From Bryobacterales bacterium (lineage in GTDB: Bacteria; Acidobacteriota; Terriglobia; Bryobacterales; Bryobacteraceae), in contig PLRZ01000700.1 in the NCBI GenBank assembly GCA_003164075.1, positions 1 to 9,603 of the forward strand: a DNA stretch of 9,603 bases, read 5' to 3'. The translations under genes and the position numbers were made by a program. The notes under the pieces were generated by a model that saw only the letters and a list, made by a program, of their open reading frames with translations, searched no databases and was not told the DNA's origin. Shown piece after piece: positions 1 through 5,961 of the stretch (its first letter is position 1; each line of letters begins with the position of its first letter).

Positions 1-1
1 C

Positions 2-994
2 GACGGTCCGGCGGAAGCGGCGGCGGTGGCCGCGGAGATGTTCGGCGTTCCGTTCCATCCTCCGGCCACGGCGCGCGCGTGCCGCGATAAGTTCCTGGCG
101 CGCCAACTTTACCAGGCGGCGGGCATGCGGACTCCGTGGTTCTTTCGCGCGGCCCTGGACGGCGATGCGGCCGCGCTGGCCGCCCGTGCCCAGTATCCTT
201 GCGTGCTCAAGCCGCTGGGACTCTCGGCCAGCCGTGGGGTGATCCGCGCCGACGATGCGGACGAATTCGTGGCGGCATTCCGGCGGATCGGCAAGATCGG
301 CGAAAAGTTTGTGCAGGTGGAGGGCTATATCCCCGGCCGCGAGTTTGCCGTGGAAGGGCTGGTCACCGCCGGCCGGTTTCAGCCGCTGGCCATCTTCGAC
401 AAGCCCGATCCGCTGGAGGGTCCGTTCTTTGAGGAGACCATCTATGTGACACCTTCCCGCGAGCCGGCCGAAGTGCAGCGGGACCTGCTCGACGCCACGG
501 AGCGGGCCGTACGGGCGCTGGGTTTCCGGCACGGTCCGGTGCACGCGGAATTGCGCCACAACAAGGAAGGGGCGTGGATGTTGGAGATCCACGCGCGGCC
601 CATCGGCGGCCTATGCGCGCGGGCATTGCGTTTCGAGGGTGGGACGCCGCTCGAAGAGCTGATTCTTCTCCACGCGATAGGGGAGGACGTTTCGCGGGCG
701 CGGCTGGCCGACGCCGCCTCGGGCGTGATGATGATTCCCATTCCCAAGGGCGGGCTCTATGAGCGCGTGGAAGGGGTGGAGCGCGCCCGGGCGGTCCTGG
801 GGATCTACGATGCGATTATTACGGCGGCCGAAGGGCAGCGGCTGATTCCGTTGCCGGAGGGATCGAGTTATCTCGGATTCCTGTTCGCGCGGGCGGAGTC
901 GACCGCGGCTGTGGAAGCGGCACTGCGGCAATCGCACGCGGAGCTGCGATTCCATATCGCGACGGTGCTGGAGACGTTCAAGCCGCAGGGGTAA
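2..994 (+). CDS. ATP-grasp carboxylate-amine / peptide ligase (L-amino-acid-ligase type), 5'-truncated by the window edge
   Basis: The reading frame is open from the first complete codon (base 2), so the gene starts before the window; 330 residues are visible. The GTG at 26 is probably internal, because the residues around it belong to the end of an N-terminal pre-ATP-grasp domain. The ATP-grasp fold follows. RACRDKFLARQLYQAAG (about bases 80-124) is the usual helix before the ATP-binding lobe. CVLKPLGLSASRGV (about 200-241) carries the nucleotide-binding Lys and glycine-rich loop. LEIHARPIGGLCARAL (about 581-628) is the Mg/ATP-binding strand, E-x-x-x-R-P-x-G-G. From about 725 the segment with GVMMIPIPKGG and LPEGSSYLGFLFAR resembles the C-terminal domain of L-amino acid ligases. 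Such enzymes use ATP to form an acyl phosphate and couple it to an amine; the substrates here cannot be read from the sequence. It is the only plus-strand gene and converges on the RES relic. Family confidence is high, exact reaction low. Confidence 0.85.
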   Translation, partial: DGPAEAAAVAAEMFGVPFHPPATARACRDKFLARQLYQAAGMRTPWFFRAALDGDAAALAARAQYPCVLKPLGLSASRGVIRADDADEFVAAFRRIGKIGEKFVQVEGYIPGREFAVEGLVTAGRFQPLAIFDKPDPLEGPFFEETIYVTPSREPAEVQRDLLDATERAVRALGFRHGPVHAELRHNKEGAWMLEIHARPIGGLCARALRFEGGTPLEELILLHAIGEDVSRARLADAASGVMMIPIPKGGLYERVEGVERARAVLGIYDAIITAAEGQRLIPLPEGSSYLGFLFARAESTAAVEAALRQSHAELRFHIATVLETFKPQG

Positions 995-1002
995 GCGCCA
1001 AC

Positions 1003-1164
1003 TCACGGCCTCTTCCAAAGCCGTGCATCCCACCGCACGGGCAGCGCTACGCTCGCGCGAATCCGTTTGAAATCCGGATGTTCCTGGTTGATCAAAACGT
1101 TCCGCTCGATCCGCGTCACCACCGAAGGCACGAACAGCACCGGCGTGCGTTTCTCGTCATACCG
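1003..1164 (-). pseudogene. Relic of a RES-domain (NAD+-degrading toxin family) protein, C-terminal 53 residues only
   Basis: The minus-strand frame ending in TGA at 1005-1003 encodes about 53 residues that read like the end of a RES domain: VLFVPSVV, then RNVLINQEHPDFKRI, then PVRWDARLW. The VPS..V / N.L.N..HPDF / D.RL series is the typical C-terminus of RES proteins, toxins of Xre-RES (ParST/MbcTA-like) pairs that consume NAD+. The frame is closed upstream by TAA at 1167-1165, and no ATG or suitable start with a ribosome binding site lies in it. The N-terminal two thirds of the domain, including its active site, are missing, and no Xre/MbcA-like antitoxin is visible. I infer a decayed toxin-antitoxin remnant, cut off near base 1165. 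It was too short for ordinary ORF calling. A frameshifted continuation toward 1275 gave no recognisable RES sequence. Confidence 0.68.
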
Positions 1165-1274
1165 TTAGTTAGCGAGCATTGAGACGCGGAACGGCTTGTT
1201 ACCATTCAATACTCGCGAGTTGCTGGCGCTTCTTGACGAGGAGGCCGGCGCGTTCTCCGGGTGAGAACCACTCC
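1165..1274. other. Unassigned DNA between the RES relic and the radical SAM gene
   Basis: This stretch separates the RES fragment from the stop codon of the radical SAM gene. Several short minus-strand frames read through it. One ends at the TAA at 1201-1199 with residues WFSPGERAGLLVKKRQQ, and another ends near 1165. I recognise none of them and see no ribosome binding site, terminator or tRNA. It may hold a second piece of eroded gene or the junction of the rearrangement that removed the front of the RES gene. Confidence 0.35.
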
Positions 1275-2975
1275 TCAGAGTACGCGGAAAGTACCCGCGG
1301 AACTGGGAGCCATAACTTCGCGCGGGGTCATGCCGGACTTGGGCAGGCAATGCTCGAACTCGCGCGGGACAACCGTCGAATGCCTGGCGCCGCGCCGGCG
1401 CACGAACAACCTTCCGGCCACCAGGTCGAGCGGACGCGGGATCGCCGAAATGTCCTTGCGCGCCACGCCGTGCACCACCTTCTTGAGCAATCCCAAGGCT
1501 GAAATAACAGCTCCCAGGAGGGGATACTGCTTCATCGCGATGGTCCGCTCGCCGTAATCGCGCTTCAGTACCCGCCGCAACCAGAACTTCGGGACCGGCG
1601 CGATGTTATAGAACGCGAGCGTCAGATTCAACGCCGTGGGCATGAAATTGACGTAGGAAGCGAGCGTGATCTTCTCTTCCGGATTGGTGAATCCAGCTTC
1701 CTCGCCCATGCGGTGGATGGTGGTTCCGGGCAGCAGCGTAAGCGAACTGACGGTGAAGCTGTAGGGCGGCTTGAGCGCGGCCACAAGGCGCAGCGTGTCC
1801 TTCAGTTCCTCCGGATGCTCCCAGGGGTTATCGACAATCAGATCGTATTGAACCGGCGCCATCCGCCTGCGATTCTTGTAGACGATCTCCGACCCCGCGA
1901 AAATCTTCTCGTCATGCCGCGGCCGGACGAACACTTCTCTCATGATGCGCTCGTTCCCGGATTGCACTCCGATGCGCAGCTTGACCATTCCGGCATCGAT
2001 CAGCGCCTCGAATTTCCGCTCCTCGATGGATGCCGGAATCACACCGGTGACAAAGAACGGTATGTCGAACCGATCCTTGTAAGCCGCCGCAAATTCCTGA
2101 ATCACCTTCAGGGGCAGGAACATGAACGCGTCGTCGTCAATGACGACATTGTGTATGTGCGGATACTTACTCAGGATGTAGTCGATCTCGGCCAGGAAAA
2201 ACCCGGCCGAATGTTTCCGGAAACGGCGGTATCCCTGATCCAGGTCGATGAGCACGTCGTTGGAGCAGAACGTACACTTATACGGGCAGCCCTGGCTGAA
2301 CATGGTCCAGAGCTTGGCTCCGTAATACTTCTTCATCAGGGCCAGATCCATGCGCTTGAGCGTGCCTTGATCGTTGACAAAATGCTGCTCGAATTCGAAA
2401 TCCATGAATGGAATTTCGTCGAGATCCTCGATCAGCGGCTCACCCGCATTGCGAATCACCCGGCCGTTATCCTGAAACCAGAATCCCGGGGTCCGACGGT
2501 AGTCGCCGCCCTCGTCCAAAGCCCGGACCACTTGCAGAAAGCTGGATTCGCCCTCTCCCATGCAGATTCCGTCGGCGACCCCGATCGCCTCCTCGGGATA
2601 GCTGGTCGGGTGGATGCCGCCCCAAACCACGGGTACGCCGAGTTCCTCACGCAGGCGGCGGGTGACCAGGGTTGCCTGCTCCGCCTGGTGGGTCCACACA
2701 CTAAGGCCGATTATGGCGCTATCTTTGACGATTTCGATAAGTTGCTTGTAAGTGGACTCCGGAAGATCGTTATTGTAATACTTCGTCTGCAGACGCTGGC
2801 GGGTCTGTCCCCAAAAATCCGTCGCCCGGAGGAAAATCAGGTGCACGCGAAAACCGTGGCGCTTGAGCTGGGATGCGATCCGGCGGGGGCCGATGCAATA
2901 GATATCGTCGGTGAAACTAATCAGGCTGACGGTAATCCGGTTCCGCTGGCTCATGCTGGATTCACCAAAACTCAT
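1275..2975 (-). CDS. Cobalamin-binding radical SAM protein, substrate unknown
   Basis: The 566-residue product has the two-domain layout of B12-dependent (class B-like) radical SAM enzymes. Residues 14-155 form a Rossmann-like cobalamin-binding domain: ITVSLISFTDD at the start, IGLSVWTHQ near 89, VPVVWGGIHPTSYPEEA at 114-130 and GICMGEGESSF at 136-146. The radical SAM core follows, with the [4Fe-4S] cluster motif CPYKCTFC (Cys230, Cys234, Cys237), VVIDDDAF at 277-284, a G-V-Q-S-G-N-E strand at 336-342 and LPGTTIHRMGEEAGF at 415-429. Known members methylate unreactive carbons or phosphinates, or form rings; nothing here fixes the substrate. ATG 2975 is the longest start but has no Shine-Dalgarno-like sequence. 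The internal ATG at 2954 (MSQRNRITV) is preceded by GGTGA at 7 nt and may be the true start. The last ~50 residues, after about 515, look low in conservation and could be a drifted tail. The gene stands alone, with the inverted repeat immediately upstream. Confidence 0.88.
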   Translation of the reverse strand: MSFGESSMSQRNRITVSLISFTDDIYCIGPRRIASQLKRHGFRVHLIFLRATDFWGQTRQRLQTKYYNNDLPESTYKQLIEIVKDSAIIGLSVWTHQAEQATLVTRRLREELGVPVVWGGIHPTSYPEEAIGVADGICMGEGESSFLQVVRALDEGGDYRRTPGFWFQDNGRVIRNAGEPLIEDLDEIPFMDFEFEQHFVNDQGTLKRMDLALMKKYYGAKLWTMFSQGCPYKCTFCSNDVLIDLDQGYRRFRKHSAGFFLAEIDYILSKYPHIHNVVIDDDAFMFLPLKVIQEFAAAYKDRFDIPFFVTGVIPASIEERKFEALIDAGMVKLRIGVQSGNERIMREVFVRPRHDEKIFAGSEIVYKNRRRMAPVQYDLIVDNPWEHPEELKDTLRLVAALKPPYSFTVSSLTLLPGTTIHRMGEEAGFTNPEEKITLASYVNFMPTALNLTLAFYNIAPVPKFWLRRVLKRDYGERTIAMKQYPLLGAVISALGLLKKVVHGVARKDISAIPRPLDLVAGRLFVRRRGARHSTVVPREFEHCLPKSGMTPREVMAPSSAGTFRVL

Positions 2976-2979
2976 AGAC

Positions 2980-3122
2980 AGTTTCTGTCGCGAAACTCAC
3001 TTCAAATGGCAAGAACCGCTTGCTGGCGCGCGCGGCTCGGAAAACACTGCGATAATTCCACGGGACTTGTTGCCGAGCCGCGACCGCAAGGGAGCGGTTT
3101 CTTGAGTTTCGCGTCAGAAACT
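2980..3122. repeat. REPIN-like imperfect long inverted repeat
   Basis: The two ends are inverted copies of each other. Bases 2980-2999 (AGTTTCTGTCGCGAAACTCA) match the reverse complement of 3103-3122 at 19 of 20 positions. A second, inner pair follows: 3010-3040 against the reverse complement of 3073-3104, both reading CAAGAA(A)CCGCT...GCGGCTCGG with a few mismatches and gaps. The left arm has about 10 extra bases between the halves. The loop is 3041-3072. Each outer arm also contains its own small palindrome, AGTTTC-N6-GAAACT. No transposase or convincing target duplication is visible. Size, GC-rich arms and intergenic position fit a non-autonomous REP/REPIN element. From memory, similar CCGCTCCCTTGCGGTCGCGGCTC strings recur in Solibacter-type genomes, which I cannot verify here. 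As RNA it would fold into a long hairpin in the leader of the radical SAM gene. Confidence 0.75.
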
Positions 3123-3300
3123 AGATAGCGGCTTCCGTTCTTGCCTTTGCGTTCAGGGTACCACACAGGTTGTCCTTCCATTCAGGAATGATGGCCGCGG
3201 GGTGCCCCCTGTCCGCCCGAGCAGGATCGAGGGCAGGCGAGCACCGCCTGCCCCACCTCAGGAGTTCCGCTGCTCTGGTGGCGTTGCGAAGCCGCGGATC
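3123..3300. other. Non-coding gap downstream of yggX
   Basis: Together with the inverted repeat this makes about 325 bp without a gene between yggX and the radical SAM gene. It holds one clear structure, the hairpin at 3231-3253 listed separately. Open frames crossing it on either strand have no ribosome binding site and no recognisable protein sequence. I see no consensus promoter for the radical SAM gene, although one should lie here or inside the repeat if that gene is transcribed separately from the gcv cluster. Confidence 0.5.
3231..3253 (-). terminator. GC-rich hairpin, candidate 3' end of the gcv-GT-yggX transcript
   Basis: GGGCAGGCG at 3231-3239 pairs perfectly with CGCCTGCCC at 3245-3253 around the 5-base loop AGCAC. 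The hairpin lies 47 bp beyond the yggX stop codon in the direction of transcription. It has no following T-run on the minus strand, so it is not a canonical intrinsic terminator. It could stabilise the mRNA end, assist Rho-dependent termination, or be another small dispersed repeat. Confidence 0.45.
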
Positions 3301-3633
3301 TCAGCCCTTGCTTTTCGGCGCCACGAAATCCGGCGGCAAGGCCGCGCCTTCGCCGAAGAAGTAATTGTCCATCTGCTGGACCAGAAACTCCTGCGCCTGC
3401 GCGGTGCCCAGGTTGAGGCGGTATTCGTTCATGAGCATCTTCATATGCTCCACCCACATCTTCCAGGCATCCTTCGACACGTTGTCGTAGATCTTCTGCC
3501 CCAGCGGGTGGCCTTCGAACGGAATTTCATCCAGACCCTCCATTTCGCGCTGAAACTTGACGCAGAAAACCTTGCGCGCGCCGGGGCGGATGGCGTTATC
3601 GATCTGGTTGAAACCGCTGCTGCCACAAGACAT
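3301..3633 (-). CDS. yggX: Probable Fe(II)-trafficking protein, YggX family, with N-terminal extension
   Basis: The 110-residue product matches YggX, a small cytoplasmic protein linked to iron trafficking and protection of Fe-S clusters from oxidation. The family signature is clear: VFCVKFQREMEGLDEIPF at 22-39 with the conserved Cys24, HPLGQKIYDNVSKDAWKMW at 42-60, LMNEYRLNL at 67-75, and a C-terminal QMDNYFFG. Enterobacterial YggX is about 90 residues and starts just before the VFC segment. Here about 20 extra residues precede it (MSCGSSGFNQIDNAIRPGARK), including a second cysteine, Cys3. The start at 3633 is supported by GGAGGAGGG about 10 nt upstream. It sits 36 bp after the glycosyltransferase gene in the same direction, so it may be the last gene of the gcv transcript. 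The lipoate- and PLP-dependent enzymes upstream are not themselves Fe-S proteins, though lipoate synthesis needs Fe-S clusters; any functional link is inference. Confidence 0.92.
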   Translation of the reverse strand: MSCGSSGFNQIDNAIRPGARKVFCVKFQREMEGLDEIPFEGHPLGQKIYDNVSKDAWKMWVEHMKMLMNEYRLNLGTAQAQEFLVQQMDNYFFGEGAALPPDFVAPKSKG

Positions 3634-3669
3634 GAGTTGAAAACCCTCCTCCGTCCAGGATACTACGCG

Positions 3670-5961
3670 CTATTGCCCCGCCACGAAGCCCAGACGCGAA
3701 ACCACCGCACCCAACTCGCGGCGGTCGGATTCGCCGGGCGGCGCGGCGCGATCCAGTTGGATGGTCACCCGCGCCATCTGCGCCGCCAGTTGTCTGCCAG
3801 CCACCGCTTTTGCCAGCCGATAGCCGCCGGGTTGCGCATAGGTCTCCGCCGTCAAAAGCTGGCCGTCCAACATCACGGAGACAGTCACGGGGCCGCCCGC
3901 CCGCGCGATGAAGTCCGGGGGGAAATAGAGTTGGATTTCGAAGGCCGCCGGCTCCGCGGGCACGCGTAACACCGCCTCGGCTTGTTTGGACATCCACCGC
4001 CAGCCGCCTTCCTCAATGCCATACCACCCGGAACCTAGTTGCGCCTTGCTGCGAATGTCGCCCAGATTCAGATAGGAAAGCTTCGGTTCCCCTGGCCGTG
4101 CAGCCGGCGCCCCGGCGGCGGACGGCAGGTCGGAGTCGACCGCCAACTCTCCCCAACCGGCGCGCAATTGCGGCGGCGCGTCGACTGAGAGGACCGCCTC
4201 GCCGAGACCGGCCAACGGTAGCGATGCGGGCTCCCAAAGATCGCCGTGCACCTCTACGGTTCGCGCAAAGAGGCTCTCACCGGACGGGCGGGCGATGCGG
4301 AAGACCGCCGGTCCGCTGCCGCGGGCGAAGAGAGCGAACCGGAGCGTGCCCTGCGGGTCGAGCGGAATGTGGACCGGCGCGCCCGCAACGGCCAGGTAGA
4401 CCAGGCGGCCGGAGAATTGCGTGGGCGTCCACGGTCCCGGCACGTCGAGGAACGACGAGGTACGGGAATAGGTGATTCGGTCGAGCGGGCGGAGGGAGAA
4501 AGAGAACGGCAGCAAACCGGCGGACGCCGCTGAGAAGCCCGAATGAGCATACCGGTCGATCAGGCGCAGCGGCGTTCGCACGCGCAGGTCCACGGTGCGC
4601 AACGGCACGGCGGCCTCTTCGGCGAGGCTGTCGTAGTGTCCGCCCAGCGAAAGCTCGGAGGAGACAATCCACTCGCCCGGTGCCGGAACGCTGTTCTCCT
4701 CCAGCGTCCGCCCTCCACGGGCCAGCATGTAGTAGCGAAAGCCCCAGTCGCCATTCACCAGAAACGTTCGGCCCGGAGGCGGGGGAACATCCGGGTACAC
4801 GCGGGCGAATTCGTAGGCGGCAAAGGAAAGGTTCAGGCCCAATACCAGGTTGACCGCGAGCGCCAGCGCCAGTATTCGCGGCCGCCGGCTAAACTGGAGC
4901 ACGAACAAAAGCACCATGGGAGCGGCCAGCGCGAGCAGATAGCGCGATGCGCCGGCAAAGAAGACCGTGGCCGCAAACGCGAAGTACAAGAGGCACCAGC
5001 CGGCCAGCAGCGGATTGTGCCGGCGCGCCTCCCAAAGCCAGAGCAGGGCATTCACTCCCAGTGCGATGAACACCGCCAACAAACCGCGCTCCCACCAGGG
5101 ATAGCCGTGCACCAGGAGGCACAGCAGCAGACCCGGAGCGAGCCCCCACAATCGGCGCCAGGCCAGCGGCACGACGATCACCAGCATGCCCAGGTGCTCC
5201 AGCAGAGCGAGGGCGCTGGCCGCTTTTACCCCCAGCCGGCTGAAGGCGGGGGACCGTCCGTAGGAGAGCAGCACCGCTCCGGGCAGGCGATGCGTCAGAC
5301 CCCACTGCAGCGCCTGCCATGCTCCCACCCCCAGATATGGCGCGGCCAAAGCCAGCCAGGCGGCGCGCGACGGGCGTTCGCGTTTCAACAGGTACTCCAG
5401 CAGCAGAATCGGAGGGAGCGCCAGGGCCTGCAACTCGGTGAGGCCCGAGAGCGCCAGCGCGACGCCTGCAATCGCGAACCGCCTCGCGAAGAAGGCCGCC
5501 GCGCCCACCAACAGGAAAGCCAGGGCCGGCGCCTCGGGGCCCGCCAGCGTGTTGGTGTTCACCTGCACCAGCGGCGACGATGCTACCAGGAGGGCGCCCC
5601 ACAGAGGCCGCGACGTGAAGCGCGCCGCCAGGGCATACGCCGCGAAGCTGATTCCCAGCGGAAACAGCAGGTAAAACACATGAAAAAACGGCGCTGAAAA
5701 GTGGCCGCGCAAGATCCATGCCAGGGCCAGGATGTAGGCGTTCAGAGGCGGATGGGGGTGACCCGTCGCGTCCATCAGGCGCCCCAGAAAGACGTATTGA
5801 AAGTTCAGCGGTGTGAGCGGCTGGCGCAGCACGTGGCCGGCGATGTCCAGATACGTGACTTCGTCGCCCTGTACCGGCTGCGTCAGGAACGGCGCGTGCA
5901 ACAGCAGCGTGAAAGCGGTCAGCAGGACCAGGTCGCGGCGGCGGTTTATGCCGGCTTCCAT
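3670..5961 (-). CDS. GT39/PMT-like polytopic membrane glycosyltransferase with large C-terminal extracytoplasmic region
   Basis: The 763-residue product is half membrane, half soluble. The N-terminal ~380 residues hold roughly 10-13 hydrophobic segments (for example 11-28, 92-112, 145-160, 252-268, 294-311, 317-337, 340-357, 361-381). After the first helix comes QGDEVTYLDIA with the acidic pair Asp33-Glu34, and later HPHPPLNAYILAL at 68-80. This D-E...HPPL arrangement is typical of GT39/ArnT-type enzymes, which take sugar from a polyprenyl-phosphate donor and work on the outer face of the membrane. Residues 382-763 are beta-rich with no further strong membrane helix. They seem to hold two modules: about 515-610, and about 628-730 with GWYGIEEGGWRWM and an alternating-strand pattern like carbohydrate-binding sandwiches. 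The start overlaps the end of gcvPB by 16 bp, implying translational coupling. Donor and acceptor are unknown. Glycosyltransferase function is inferred from topology and motif only. Confidence 0.8.
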   Translation of the reverse strand: MEAGINRRRDLVLLTAFTLLLHAPFLTQPVQGDEVTYLDIAGHVLRQPLTPLNFQYVFLGRLMDATGHPHPPLNAYILALAWILRGHFSAPFFHVFYLLFPLGISFAAYALAARFTSRPLWGALLVASSPLVQVNTNTLAGPEAPALAFLLVGAAAFFARRFAIAGVALALSGLTELQALALPPILLLEYLLKRERPSRAAWLALAAPYLGVGAWQALQWGLTHRLPGAVLLSYGRSPAFSRLGVKAASALALLEHLGMLVIVVPLAWRRLWGLAPGLLLCLLVHGYPWWERGLLAVFIALGVNALLWLWEARRHNPLLAGWCLLYFAFAATVFFAGASRYLLALAAPMVLLFVLQFSRRPRILALALAVNLVLGLNLSFAAYEFARVYPDVPPPPGRTFLVNGDWGFRYYMLARGGRTLEENSVPAPGEWIVSSELSLGGHYDSLAEEAAVPLRTVDLRVRTPLRLIDRYAHSGFSAASAGLLPFSFSLRPLDRITYSRTSSFLDVPGPWTPTQFSGRLVYLAVAGAPVHIPLDPQGTLRFALFARGSGPAVFRIARPSGESLFARTVEVHGDLWEPASLPLAGLGEAVLSVDAPPQLRAGWGELAVDSDLPSAAGAPAARPGEPKLSYLNLGDIRSKAQLGSGWYGIEEGGWRWMSKQAEAVLRVPAEPAAFEIQLYFPPDFIARAGGPVTVSVMLDGQLLTAETYAQPGGYRLAKAVAGRQLAAQMARVTIQLDRAAPPGESDRRELGAVVSRLGFVAGQ

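Noticed and set aside
1165..1350. Short minus-strand frame of 61 residues across the radical SAM 3' end
   Set aside because: No ribosome binding site, no family resemblance, and it overlaps the end of a real gene out of frame.
2976..2979. Target-site duplication flanking the inverted repeat
   Set aside because: The bases left of 2980 (CATAGAC) and right of 3122 (AGATAGC) share only short ATAG/AGA strings that are not aligned to the element ends, so this is not convincing.
1713..3128. 471-residue open frame on the plus strand, antisense to the radical SAM gene
   Set aside because: It mirrors a strongly supported coding gene, has no recognisable domain and no ribosome binding site. Long antisense frames are expected in GC-rich coding DNA.
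4543..5697. 384-residue plus-strand frame rich in Gln, Arg and His
   Set aside because: It is the antisense of the hydrophobic Leu/Ala-rich part of the glycosyltransferase, and its composition is what reverse-complemented membrane-helix codons give.
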